A DNA stretch of 64,000 bases, taken from contig NZ_JAIVKL010000007.1 in NCBI RefSeq assembly GCF_020524045.1, positions 1 through 64,000 of the forward strand, given 5' to 3'. The stretch is from Metabacillus litoralis (GTDB taxonomy: Bacteria; Bacillota; Bacilli; Bacillales; Bacillaceae). Below, piece by piece: positions 15,377 to 23,443 of the stretch. Made by a program: the position numbers and the translations under genes. Position 1 is the first letter of the stretch; each line of letters begins with the position of its first letter. The notes beneath the pieces were generated by a model. That model made no database searches, had not been told where the DNA came from, and worked only from the letters and a program-made list of their open reading frames with translations.

Positions 15377-16831
15377 ATGAACATTACTAGAACGACAAGT
15401 AAACAGAAAGAAAAACTTGAAGTTTTTATCGAAAGAAGTGGATTCTTCAAACAGCCATTATTTGAGGAACATCCGGAAGGCTATTATGCACTGGATCTTG
15501 ATGGCAGATATGTTAAAGTAAACAAAGTTTGTGAAGAGTATACAGAATATACAAAAGAAGAATTGTATCAATTAACATTTGAAGATCTACTGTTGGACGG
15601 AAAAGAAAAGATTACTTCTGCCTTTAAAAAAATTGTACAAGGAGATATACAAAAATACGAATGTACAATTAAGACAAAAAATCATCAAATACTAGAATTA
15701 GAGGTTACGAACTTGCCTATTATTGTTGATGATGAGGTGATAGGTGTTTACGGAACTGCCAAGGATGTGACACAGTTCAATCAACAGCAAGCTCTTCGTG
15801 AGGAAAATGAAAAGTTACATCATAGTCTTGTAGAGCATTCCCCTGACGGAATCATCATCACACAAAGTGATGTATTAGTTTATGCTAATAAAGAAGCTAG
15901 TATCTTATTAGGAGCAACTAGTAAGGAAGCAGTCATTGGAAATCATATTTATGAACTTTTTCCTAAAGAACGAGGAGAAATGTTGGTAAAGTATTTAGAA
16001 AATGCAGAAAAAGGCTTACCATCATCACTTCATGAAGAGAAGTTGATTCAGATGGATGGTACAAAAATCGATGTAGAAATGAAAATAATCCCTACAATTT
16101 TTAAAGGTGAAAAAGCGAGTTACTTTATTATTAGAGACATTACAGAAAAAAAACTTGCTCATGAAGTGATGATTAATTCAGAAAAATTATCTGTTGCAGG
16201 ACAATTAGCAGCAGGAATCGCTCATGAAATCCGGAATCCAATTACCGCAATAAAAGGATTTTTACAACTAATGGAAGGTGGAAATCTTTATAAACAAGAA
16301 TACTTTCCAGTTATATCAGCAGAAATCAATCGCATAGAACTAATTTTGAGTGAACTACTTGCACTAGCTAAGCCTCAACTAAATAATTTTAAGCATAAAA
16401 ATATTATTAGCATTTTACAACATATAGTAGCTCTTACACAATCTCAAGCAATTTTACATAATATCAGAATTAGTACTGAATTTCATATAAAACAAGGTAT
16501 TGTATTTTGTGATGAAAATAAATTGAAACAAGTGTTTATTAATTTTATCAAAAATGCCATTGAAGCAATGAAAGATGGAGGCACAATTACTGTTAAAGCA
16601 AAACAAGTTGAAGAGCATATTGTTGTAGAAGTCATAGATGAAGGGAAAGGGATTCCAAAAGAAGTATTAGATAAAATCGGAACTCCGTTTTTTACCACAA
16701 AAGAAAATGGGACAGGCCTAGGTGTGATGGTTAGTTATGAAATTATTAAACATCATAAAGGAGAAGTGAAGATTGATAGTGATTCAAGAGGTACATCAAT
16801 TACTATAAAACTTCCAACTTCAAAAAGATAG
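15377..16831 (+). CDS. Orphan PAS sensor histidine kinase (sporulation-kinase type)
   Basis: A cytoplasmic kinase of about 484 residues without transmembrane helices. Two PAS domains (about 30-140 and 150-265) each end in a D-I/V-T-type motif. HisKA has LSVAGQLAAGIAHEIRNP with the phospho-His near residue 286, and HATPase_c follows with FINFIKNAIEAM, DEGKGIP and GTGLGV. The HisKA motif is of the type found in B. subtilis KinA-KinE, which feed the Spo0F phosphorelay; no response regulator is adjacent, which fits. Which Kin it corresponds to cannot be told. The ATG at 15377 (AAGGGGA 5 nt upstream) is chosen; starts at 15347-15350 are possible. Confidence 0.82.
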   Translation: MNITRTTSKQKEKLEVFIERSGFFKQPLFEEHPEGYYALDLDGRYVKVNKVCEEYTEYTKEELYQLTFEDLLLDGKEKITSAFKKIVQGDIQKYECTIKTKNHQILELEVTNLPIIVDDEVIGVYGTAKDVTQFNQQQALREENEKLHHSLVEHSPDGIIITQSDVLVYANKEASILLGATSKEAVIGNHIYELFPKERGEMLVKYLENAEKGLPSSLHEEKLIQMDGTKIDVEMKIIPTIFKGEKASYFIIRDITEKKLAHEVMINSEKLSVAGQLAAGIAHEIRNPITAIKGFLQLMEGGNLYKQEYFPVISAEINRIELILSELLALAKPQLNNFKHKNIISILQHIVALTQSQAILHNIRISTEFHIKQGIVFCDENKLKQVFINFIKNAIEAMKDGGTITVKAKQVEEHIVVEVIDEGKGIPKEVLDKIGTPFFTTKENGTGLGVMVSYEIIKHHKGEVKIDSDSRGTSITIKLPTSKR

Positions 16832-16864
16832 AGATAAATTGATATGGTATATCTTTTAATAAAA

Positions 16865-17025
16865 GGCTCTTTTCTGAACGAGTGTTGCTATGTAACCAAA
16901 ATTTGGAGTAAAAACAGTGTTTTCCCAATATAAGGGTACTATTTTATGAGAAAAGATGCCACTAGACTTAATACAATGCTGATTGCTTAGGCTATTTAAT
17001 AGCAACAAAGTTTGCGAAAACAGCT
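16865..17025 (-). mobile_element. MITE family A, copy 1
   Basis: About 161 bp, non-coding. It is bounded by inverted ends GGCTCTTTTCTGAA...GTTGCT and AGCAACAAAG...AAAACAGCT. Perfect 8-bp target duplications TAATAAAA flank it at 16857-16864 and 17026-17033. The internal AAAAGATGCCACTAGACTT segment is shared with the copy at 25.3 kb. It ends about 20 bp before a GNAT gene and could carry its promoter or sit in its leader. Confidence 0.85.
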
Positions 17026-17045
17026 TAATAAAAAGAGGTGAGGTA

Positions 17046-17486
17046 ATGGAAATACTGACAACAAGATTAAAAGTAATACCTTGTAATGAAGAATTATTAG
17101 AGAACGATGAAGAAATAAGTGGACATATCTCACATTATTTAGATGCTCTTTCAAATGACCCAACGATGGAAGGATGGGGAGTTTGGTTTGTCATTAGTCA
17201 GCAAGATAATTCTTTAATAGGTGATATTGGCTTCAAAGGAAAACCTCAACATGGTGTGGTGGAAATTGGCTATGGCATCCATAAAGAAGCACAAAATCAT
17301 GGATACGCAACAGAAGCAGTGGAAGCTCTTATTCATTGGGCATTTCATTCTGGACTAGTTACTAAAATAGTAGCTGAATGCTTAAAGAGTAATGAAGCAT
17401 CAATAAAAGTATTAAAAAAGCTTTCGATGAATAAGACAGGTGAAGATGATTCCATGATTTATTGGGAGAAAACGTTAGAACATTAA
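17046..17486 (+). CDS. GNAT N-acetyltransferase, RimJ/RimL type
   Basis: About 146 residues. RimJ/RimL-type GNAT motifs are visible: GWGVWFVIS, LIGDIGFKG, EIGYGIHKEAQNHGYATEAVEALI (acetyl-CoA loop, about residues 75-98) and KIVAECLKSNEASIKVLKKL. The substrate is unknown; relatives acetylate N-terminal or small-molecule amines. The ATG at 17046 with AGGTG upstream is chosen over an earlier in-frame start that would read through the MITE end. Confidence 0.8.
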   Translation: MEILTTRLKVIPCNEELLENDEEISGHISHYLDALSNDPTMEGWGVWFVISQQDNSLIGDIGFKGKPQHGVVEIGYGIHKEAQNHGYATEAVEALIHWAFHSGLVTKIVAECLKSNEASIKVLKKLSMNKTGEDDSMIYWEKTLEH

Positions 17487-17655
17487 GTGAAAAACGATGA
17501 ATAGCTAGATTCCTTCTCAATGCAAAGGTGTCGAGAATGTGTACATAGGATTTGTGTCAAGTCCAAGGGCTATAGTTATAAGTCAAATTGTTCTGCTATT
17601 TGCCTTATGCTTGTCACTGATCGAGGCTAGAGGTGGATTTTGTCGGAAATTGTCT
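17487..17655. other. Non-coding stretch with degenerate repeat material
   Basis: No gene seen. GCCTTATGCTTGTCAC at 17602-17617 recurs at 17966-17981, and flanking CTAGATT/TCGAGGCTAG parts resemble the ends of a common Bacillus intergenic repeat, heavily decayed. The 20-bp array follows directly. Confidence 0.4.
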
Positions 17656-17755
17656 AATCGAAGATAAATTCGAAAAATCGAAGATAAATTTAGAGAATCG
17701 AAGATAAAACCAAGAAATCGAAGATAATTTTTAAAAATCGAAGATAAATTTATAC
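17656..17755. repeat. Tandem array 1: five 20-bp units
   Basis: AATCGAAGATAA recurs with exact 20-bp spacing, starting at 17656, 17676, 17696, 17716 and 17736; the remaining 8 bp vary. It is preceded by TGTCT. An array with the same unit, same period and same copy number lies at 26813. Two helical turns per unit suggests a multi-site protein-binding array or a structural repeat. It is not CRISPR: there are no spacers. Confidence 0.9.
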
Positions 17756-17824
17756 TCCACTTTCTTATAGACGGAAACCCCTAGAGTGATAACGCTTTCA
17801 TTTTTTTCTCGAGGATCAAACTGA

Positions 17825-17851
17825 AAAAAGACTAGCAAAACTAGTCTTTTT
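17825..17851. terminator. Bidirectional terminator
   Basis: AAAAGACTAG and CTAGTCTTTT flank a 5-nt loop, with A- and T-runs on both sides. It lies between the GNAT gene and the leftward Mn-catalase gene and could serve both. Confidence 0.75.
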
Positions 17852-18008
17852 ATAGCAACAGATAAAGAAATTTTAGTTTCTAGCTCAGGTATCATCGGCT
17901 TGAGAAGGAAAAAAGCTATCTTAATAGAAGATGAAGATTTAAAAAGAACATCTTCTAATTCTAGTAGCCTTATGCTTGTCACATAAGACTATGCTCCATA
18001 CGCTTATC

Positions 18009-18833
18009 TTAACAATCAGAAGGTGGGGTATCATGATACACTGGTGGCGCTGGACGTGGAACTGGTTTTGGCGCATGTGGTTGAGGATATTGAACATATT
18101 CAAAAACACCTTTGCCGTCCATACTAGGACCACTTGCCCATCTACCTTGAGCACTTTCTTCTCCTCTAGAGAGATTCATAAATTTATAAGAAAATTGTTG
18201 TGCTTCTAAATTCATTGGGAATGTACTTGGTACCGTTTTACCTTCTTTCGCTTCTAGCTCTGCAATCGCTGCTAACCATTGATTTTGATGCATCCGATCT
18301 CTCGCTATTAAAAAAGAAAGCATGTCTTTTACACCACGGTCATCTGTAGCTTCGTACAAGCGAACAGCTTGGAGACGGCCTTGTGATTCAGCATTTAAAT
18401 TCGCTCTGAAGTCTGCTAGCAAGTTCCCACTCGCAATAATATAATTTCCCATCCAAGGAACACCAACACTATTAACTGGTAGGGCACCAAGTCCGGAAAC
18501 AATCGCATGTTGAGGATTCATTCCACCAAGAACAGCTTCAATAACAGGATTCTTAGCTGCTTCTTCTTGTTCTTTTAGTGGTGCATTATCTAATAATCGA
18601 CCAATCATTGTTGCTAACATTTCAATATGTGCAAGCTCTTCTGTACCAATATCTAAAATCATATCTTTATATTTTCCAGGACATCTTGTTCCCCAACCTT
18701 GAAATAAGTATTGCATGGCAACTGAGATTTCGCCAAATTGTCCGCCTAAAATTTCTTGAAGCTTTTTTGCATATACGGGATCTGGACGATCGGGTTTCGC
18801 GTTGTATTGAAGTTCCTTGATGTGAAAAAACAT
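18009..18833 (-). CDS. Manganese catalase
   Basis: A 274-residue ferritin-like dimanganese catalase (H2O2 to water and O2). Metal ligands lie in GEISVAMQYLFQGW (about 35-48) and in TEELAHIEMLATMI (about 64-78); later ligand helices carry NAESQGRLQAVRLYEAT and DRMHQNQWLAAI. The C-terminal Pro-rich tail (QYPQPHAPKPVPRP) is usual. It resembles B. subtilis YdbD and coat-associated CotJC. The ATG at 18833 has GAGGAGGG 8 nt upstream. It is divergent from a DUF2935 gene, which is also ferritin-like. A spore or general-stress role is likely but not shown. Confidence 0.88.
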   Translation of the reverse strand: MFFHIKELQYNAKPDRPDPVYAKKLQEILGGQFGEISVAMQYLFQGWGTRCPGKYKDMILDIGTEELAHIEMLATMIGRLLDNAPLKEQEEAAKNPVIEAVLGGMNPQHAIVSGLGALPVNSVGVPWMGNYIIASGNLLADFRANLNAESQGRLQAVRLYEATDDRGVKDMLSFLIARDRMHQNQWLAAIAELEAKEGKTVPSTFPMNLEAQQFSYKFMNLSRGEESAQGRWASGPSMDGKGVFEYVQYPQPHAPKPVPRPAPPVYHDTPPSDC

Positions 18834-18980
18834 GAAGAAACCCTCCTCATTATTTTTATCGTCGAACATGGATATTTATATTCAAGCAATTTATATTTAT
18901 GACGATCGTCTCTTATTTTTTTACTCTAAGACAGCCTGTGCTTGCATATTGTTTAGAGAATAAAGCTCTGGGAGGTAATG

Positions 18981-19772
18981 ATGAAAACATTTGAAGAGGC
19001 AGCAGCATTTGAACATCAATTTTGGCTCCAAATTCTTGGAGATCATGCGCGTTTTATTTTAGATTCATTAGCAGTGGAAGAAAAAGACGCGATAGAGGAA
19101 GCGATGAGGTTTAAGCAAGTGTTTGATACATTATTGAAAAAATCTAGAGAACAAGATAACTTACACACTTTAACTTTAGAAGCTGAGCAATACACAACAG
19201 AGTTTCGTCAATTTAAGCTTTCTCTTATTGAACGGCACTTAATAGGTAAAATAACAATACACCTTTCTCCATCATTTCTAAATCATATGGTCAATGAACT
19301 GGAAGAGTATTTATTAGTACTTAGCTATTTGAAAAAGAAAGAACAGCCACCAATTTTTCATGAATTACATCATCACCTTCTGTGGTTACTAGATGCTGCA
19401 GGTCATGCAGGAGCTATATCAGATACACTTGATCGTGCTGAAAAACAATTAAAACAAAAAAGTGATGTTTTTACGAAAGATTTTGAGGATTTTTATTTGA
19501 AGGCAGTTGAGATGTCAGGATACTTAAGAGCAAATGTTGATTCATTTCCAGCACTTACAAAAATGAATCATGATGTTGAGCTTGAGATTGAATTGTTTAG
19601 AGGTTTTTTAGCTGAGGTCGAAGAAATGGAGCTTTCAAATAAAATGCTTAGCACGTTTTCTGCTTTAATGGCAGACCATATGATGAGAGAAGAATGCTAC
19701 TACTTAATGAAGGTTGCTGAGGCAGCCAATAAAAAGTTGCCAAATTGTGATCCGACTAAACCAAGATTATAA
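18981..19772 (+). CDS. DUF2935 four-helix-bundle protein
   Basis: About 263 residues, all-helical, in two similar halves of about 120 residues. Each begins with a FEEAAAFEHQFWLQILGDHARF- or FHELHHHLLWLLDAAGHA-type motif. Regularly placed His/Glu suggests a metal-binding ferritin-like bundle, as in DUF2935 family members known from Bacillaceae. Function is unknown; it does not look like a catalase. The second of two ATGs (18981) is 5 nt from GGAGG. The divergent arrangement with the Mn catalase suggests shared control. Confidence 0.72.
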   Translation: MKTFEEAAAFEHQFWLQILGDHARFILDSLAVEEKDAIEEAMRFKQVFDTLLKKSREQDNLHTLTLEAEQYTTEFRQFKLSLIERHLIGKITIHLSPSFLNHMVNELEEYLLVLSYLKKKEQPPIFHELHHHLLWLLDAAGHAGAISDTLDRAEKQLKQKSDVFTKDFEDFYLKAVEMSGYLRANVDSFPALTKMNHDVELEIELFRGFLAEVEEMELSNKMLSTFSALMADHMMREECYYLMKVAEAANKKLPNCDPTKPRL

Positions 19773-19790
19773 TCAAATCTTAAAGAGGGT

Positions 19791-20021
19791 GGGACATAAT
19801 TAAAGAAGTCATAGAAAAAGACATATTTCTAAATTCAGTTAAGCTGAAAGAAACAAGCTCGTTCCATTGCGCTGCAGACACTCGCTTTCCACTAGTTCTT
19901 AAAAATAGCATGCAAAATCACTATTGAACACGGCAAATAAAACCCGAACTATTAGGAGAATGTTTAATGGACATATCAACTAATAATTCGGGTTTATCAT
20001 TAACTTAAATACTTATGTCCC
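19791..20021 (+). repeat. GGGACATAA-family repeat, copy 2
   Basis: 231 bp bounded by GGGACATAA (19791-19799) and its complement TTATGTCCC (20013-20021). It contains TCAGTTAAGCTGAAAGAAACA, CATTGCGCTGCAGACA, and a hairpin ACCCGAAcTATTAG...CTAATAATTCGGGT. No ORF. Probably a non-autonomous mobile or structured element. Confidence 0.85.
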
Positions 20022-20306
20022 AACACTTTATTAGGAGGATATTTTAAAAAGAATTGTCGTTTTTTTATTAAACTGATTAAGGTTGATATAGGAGCGAGTT
20101 TTAAAGAGCAAAAACAACCTATAAACAAAGTGCTAATAATCAACATTAGCTTTAGCACTTTTCATTAGTGATAGTAACTCGATCTTTTGCTATAAAAAAA
20201 ATAAAACAGGAAAAAAGACCTTGAAAGCTTAAATTACCAATCAATAGTTAAAAAAAATATACGAAAGAACTAATTTTAATATCTTTCGTTTTATAAATTA
20301 GAAACT
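20022..20306. other. Non-coding stretch with hairpin
   Basis: No gene seen. AAGTGCTAA (20129-20137) pairs with TTAGCACTT (20152-20160) with T residues after it; on the other strand it has an A-rich flank, so it may terminate both directions. The surrounding ATAAACAAAGTGCTAATAATC text belongs to a decayed intergenic repeat also glimpsed near 33.63 and 47.05 kb. Confidence 0.5.
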
Positions 20307-20624
20307 TTAATGTGGGATAAATTTCAGGCCAATTGTTGAGCAAATGATCATTGAGATGAACAATAAACGTTTCCAATCTGTTGATTCTCCTAAAAAGAAA
20401 ATCCCAATTAGCGCACTGCCTACTGTACCAATACCTGTCCATACAGCATAAGCTGTTCCCATAGAGATGGTTTCCATTGCAAAAGATAGAAATGAAAAGC
20501 TTAATAAAAATCCAACAATCATCATAAAACCATTCATTAAGCTCTTTCTTTTATTAAATTTAGATATGGCTGCAACACCTGCAACCTCACAGAATCCTGC
20601 TAATATGAGAGAAAGCCAATCCAT
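20307..20624 (-). CDS. ykkD: Small multidrug resistance protein, YkkD-like subunit
   Basis: 105 residues, four transmembrane helices. The essential membrane Glu is at position 13 (LAGFCEVAGVAA). The GTAYAVWTGIGTVG motif of helix 3 is conserved. In B. subtilis YkkC and YkkD form an obligate heterodimeric SMR pump, and the pair is guanidine-riboswitch controlled there. It starts 1 nt past the stop of the upstream subunit, with AAGGAA upstream. Confidence 0.82.
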   Translation of the reverse strand: MDWLSLILAGFCEVAGVAAISKFNKRKSLMNGFMMIVGFLLSFSFLSFAMETISMGTAYAVWTGIGTVGSALIGIFFLGESTDWKRLLFISMIICSTIGLKFIPH

Positions 20625-20625
20625 G

Positions 20626-20961
20626 TTAAATTCCTTCCTCCTTGTGATCACTTGTCACCATTTTTAATCCAATTACTCCAGATATGAGAATAGCGCACAA
20701 ACCAATTTTTATCACGTTTAATTCGGTACCAAAAAATAGAATTTCTGCTATGACTGTTCCAGCTGCACCTAAGCCTGTGAATACGGCATATGCAGTTGTT
20801 ATTGGTAATAAACTTGTTGCTTTTATTAAAAGATAAAAGCTGATCATAATCGCTAGAATTGTTGCAATCCAAGCAGTAAAAGTAGTCGAGTATTTTAATC
20901 CAGAAACCCAGCATACTTCAAAAATGGCCGCAATATAAATAAGCACCCAGTTTTTATTCAT
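20626..20961 (-). CDS. ykkC: Small multidrug resistance protein, YkkC-like subunit
   Basis: 111 residues, four transmembrane helices, Glu15 in AAIFEVCWVSGLKYS, and TAYAVFTGLGAAGTV in helix 3; the tail is charged (SDHKEEGI). It is the first gene of the two-gene SMR operon. Guanidinium or quaternary ammonium export is plausible. AGGAGG sits about 10 nt before the ATG. The upstream region is occupied by a MITE at 20992-21154, and no guanidine-I riboswitch is recognisable. Confidence 0.82.
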   Translation of the reverse strand: MNKNWVLIYIAAIFEVCWVSGLKYSTTFTAWIATILAIMISFYLLIKATSLLPITTAYAVFTGLGAAGTVIAEILFFGTELNVIKIGLCAILISGVIGLKMVTSDHKEEGI

Positions 20962-20991
20962 TTATCTATACCTCCTGTTATGTCTCACTAT

Positions 20992-21154
20992 GGCTGTTTT
21001 TACAAGCCTTGTTGCTTTTAACAACTTCAAGTAAACAACGCTTTACCCAGCAGGGTGGCATCTTTTCTTATTAGAATAGTACTTATTATGCAATAAGAAC
21101 AATGCTTGAACGGCAATATTAGGGCAATTAGCAACAATCTTTCAGAAAAGAGCT
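20992..21154 (+). mobile_element. MITE family A, copy 2
   Basis: 163 bp. Ends GGCTGTTTTTACAA...TTGTTGCTTTT and AGCAACAATCTTTCAG...AGAGCT are inverted relative to each other. A GGTGGCATCTTTTCTT core is shared with other copies. Flanks CTCACTAT and CTCATTAA look like a decayed 8-bp target duplication. It sits about 30 bp upstream of ykkC and may have displaced its native control region. Confidence 0.82.
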
Positions 21155-21209
21155 CTCATTAATGAACAACATTGCTACTATCATTTCTCATAAAATCAAA
21201 CAAATGTAT

Positions 21210-21390
21210 ATATTTATTATGTTAAAGCTTATTGTTGATTGTAGTGAAGATTATGAGACCCTGCTTTAGAAAAGTGTGTCACCGGGAGCCCCACAAGCGC
21301 GCAGCTTAGGAGACTCACGGAATAGTTAGGCTGTTTCTTTCTTTTCTCCCTAAAGGGTCCTATTTTTTCCACTGAAAGGGAATGCCTGTA
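21210..21390. repeat. GC-rich Bacillus-type intergenic repeat (degenerate copy)
   Basis: Begins GTTAAAGCTTATTGTTGATT, then a relatively GC-rich stretch (GAGACCCTGC...AGGAGACTCACGG). This order matches a common intergenic repeat of Bacillaceae, and a fuller copy lies at 47036. No gene. The rest up to 21627 is AT-rich leader of the carboxypeptidase gene with nothing distinctive. Confidence 0.55.
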
Positions 21391-21627
21391 CCTAAAAAAA
21401 GTGACTTATTATTAAGCAGATAATGCAGTTAATTATTGATATCGAATGAAGATTAATAGATAAGTAGTATAAATGTCCTTTTCTTTATGTAGCAAGTATA
21501 AATAGTATTTTGACGTAAATATAGTTATTTACGCCTATTGTGAAAAAACATAGTATTGTTTTTAGCTAATAGCCTTGATATGCTAATCAAGATGAGTGAA
21601 AAAGAACCATTTTAGAGGTGTAATCTG

Positions 21628-22812
21628 ATGAAGAAAAATATAGTTAGAAATGTATGTTGTATCATCTTATGTTTAGCATTATTTCCAAATACTAGTCAAG
21701 CTACGAACGAAAGCTTAGAACTGAGTGTTGATAGTCACGCGGCTATTTTACTAGATTCACAATCAGGGCAAATTCTATATGAGAAAAATAGTCAAGAAAA
21801 ACTACCACCTGCAAGTATAACGAAAATAGCCACCGCCATTTATGCAATTGAAAAAGGTCGTTTAGATGATAGTGTAACAGTTAGCGAAAATGCAAGAAAT
21901 GTAGATGGAACACGTGTTTATTTAGAAATCGGTGAAGAAGTACCTTTGAAAAAATTAATCCAAGGGCTTTTACTTAATTCAGGGAATGATGCGGGTGTTG
22001 CTATTGCAGAGCATCTTAGTGGCTCAGTTTCTAGTTTTGCAAAGGAGTTAAATTCTTACTTAAAAGAAGAAATTGGAGTAAAGAACACAAATTTTATGAA
22101 TCCACATGGCTTATATCACCCCAATCATCTAACAACTGCAGAAGACATGGCGCAAATAACAAGCTATGCCATGCAAAATGAAGTTTTTAGAGAGATTTTT
22201 AATACAATTGAACTAAAATGGACGGGTGAAGGTTGGGATACAACAATTATTAATCATCATGTTATGGTAAGAGATCAATCATATGAGGGAATTTCTGGTG
22301 GGAAAAATGGGTTTGTTGATGAATCAGGATTTACTCTTGTCACTGCCGCAAATCGAGAAAAATTAAGTTTAGTAGCAGTAACATTAAATACAGATACTAG
22401 TAGTCAAGCATATAAAGATGCTACAACATTATTCGATTATGGATTCAATAACTTTGAAAATGAGACTTTACCTAGCAATGAGAAGTTTACAACTGAAGAT
22501 GATAAAGTTTTTGTCACTACGGAGGAACTTTCTTATGTGAAACATATAGGTGAAACAGTAACGAAAGAAATTCTACCAACAGGTGAACTTGTTGTAAAAG
22601 GTGAAGATAACCGTATTATAACAAGTTATCTATTAGAAGAAGTGAAAAACAAAGAAAAAGAAAAGCAATTGAAAAATGAAATGGTTTCACCAAAAATAGA
22701 GAATGAAGCTGCTGATGTGGGAAAAAGTCATTTAGGCTATATTGTACCCATTTCATTACTGATGTCATTTGTTGTTTCTATCTTTTTTTACATTCAAGTT
22801 AGAAAAGTTTAA
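21628..22812 (+). CDS. Serine-type D-Ala-D-Ala carboxypeptidase (PBP5 family)
   Basis: 394 residues, trims the terminal D-Ala from peptidoglycan stem peptides outside the cell. Signal peptide about 1-25 (VCCIILCLALFPNTSQA). The catalytic set is complete: SxxK as SITK near 62-65, SGN near 117-119 and KNG near 226-228 in GGKNGFVDESG. A reduced C-terminal domain follows. It ends in a hydrophobic helix (about 368-390) with a basic tail, so it is probably anchored by a true transmembrane segment rather than the usual amphipathic helix. It is DacF-like in size; exact orthology is uncertain. AGAGGTG precedes the ATG. Confidence 0.83.
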   Translation: MKKNIVRNVCCIILCLALFPNTSQATNESLELSVDSHAAILLDSQSGQILYEKNSQEKLPPASITKIATAIYAIEKGRLDDSVTVSENARNVDGTRVYLEIGEEVPLKKLIQGLLLNSGNDAGVAIAEHLSGSVSSFAKELNSYLKEEIGVKNTNFMNPHGLYHPNHLTTAEDMAQITSYAMQNEVFREIFNTIELKWTGEGWDTTIINHHVMVRDQSYEGISGGKNGFVDESGFTLVTAANREKLSLVAVTLNTDTSSQAYKDATTLFDYGFNNFENETLPSNEKFTTEDDKVFVTTEELSYVKHIGETVTKEILPTGELVVKGEDNRIITSYLLEEVKNKEKEKQLKNEMVSPKIENEAADVGKSHLGYIVPISLLMSFVVSIFFYIQVRKV

Positions 22813-22905
22813 GTTTAAATTCCTTTTTTTGCTTTTAATAAACTATTCATATATAATTTATTAAGGCTTCTAGTATTCTATTTCGATAAGGAAGAAGTGT
22901 TAAAT

Positions 22906-23082
22906 ATGAACCTAGGATTCAGTGAAATTCTGCTTATTTTGTTTGTTGCTTTGTTATTATTTGGACCAAGTAAATTGCCTGCATTAGGTAAGGCAGCAGG
23001 TAATACACTGAGAGAATTTAAACATGCTACAAAGGGTCTTATCGATGATGATCATGATGATACCCCAGCTTCTAAGAAATAG
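22906..23082 (+). CDS. tatA: Sec-independent (Tat) translocase subunit TatA
   Basis: 58 residues: short N-terminus, transmembrane helix (about 5-22), FGP hinge motif (FGPSKLPALGKAAG), amphipathic helix, then an acidic His/Asp-rich tail. It forms the Tat pore with TatC, but no tatC is nearby, as for solitary tatA genes in Bacillus. The ATG at 22906 has GAAG upstream; a GTG 9 nt earlier is less likely since TatA proteins begin close to the helix. Confidence 0.88.
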   Translation: MNLGFSEILLILFVALLLFGPSKLPALGKAAGNTLREFKHATKGLIDDDHDDTPASKK

Positions 23083-23235
23083 AATGAAACAATATAATGA
23101 GGCAGGGCAGGCAAATCGCCAATGTCTCTTTTTTTATGGAAAAAAGTATATGTTAAAAATATTTATTATGTCTATTTATGCTAAATTGATTAAAAAAAGT
23201 TCATTATCTTTAACATGATTGAGAGCCTTAATATT

Positions 23236-23398
23236 GGCTGTTTTCTTATACTTTGTTGCTGTTAACAACTCCAAGTAAACAGCACTTTATCAAGCATGGT
23301 GGCATCTTTTGTTAATGTAATAGTATTTATTATGCAATAAGAACAATATTTAAACTACAAAATTAAGGTAATAAGCAACAATCTTTCAGAAAAGAGCC
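23236..23398 (+). mobile_element. MITE family A, copy 3
   Basis: 163 bp. Ends GGCTGTTTTCTTATA...TTGTTGCTG and AGCAACAATCTTTCAG...AGAGCC. Perfect 8-bp target duplications TTAATATT are seen at 23228-23235 and 23399-23406. It is closely similar to copy 2, including GTAAACA, GGTGGCATCTTTT and TTATTATGCAATAAGAACAA. It lies in the leader of the pepF gene. Confidence 0.9.
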
Positions 23399-23443
23399 TT
23401 AATATTTTAGTTCAATAAATTAAATGAAGGAAAGGAACGAAAA

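Noticed and set aside
17656-17755. Possible CRISPR array (regular 20-bp repeats)
   Set aside because: Conserved core is 12 bp with only 8 variable bp between; there are no unique spacers and no cas genes.
17976-18209. Rightward frame MSHKTMLHTL... antisense to the Mn catalase gene
   Set aside because: Shadow of the Pro-rich catalase tail on the other strand.
20962-21300. Guanidine-I riboswitch upstream of ykkCD-like genes
   Set aside because: None of the conserved blocks is visible on the coding strand; the space is occupied by a MITE.
23024-23218. 64-codon frame overlapping the tatA 3' end
   Set aside because: Out-of-frame overlap with tatA, no ribosome binding site, low-complexity sequence.
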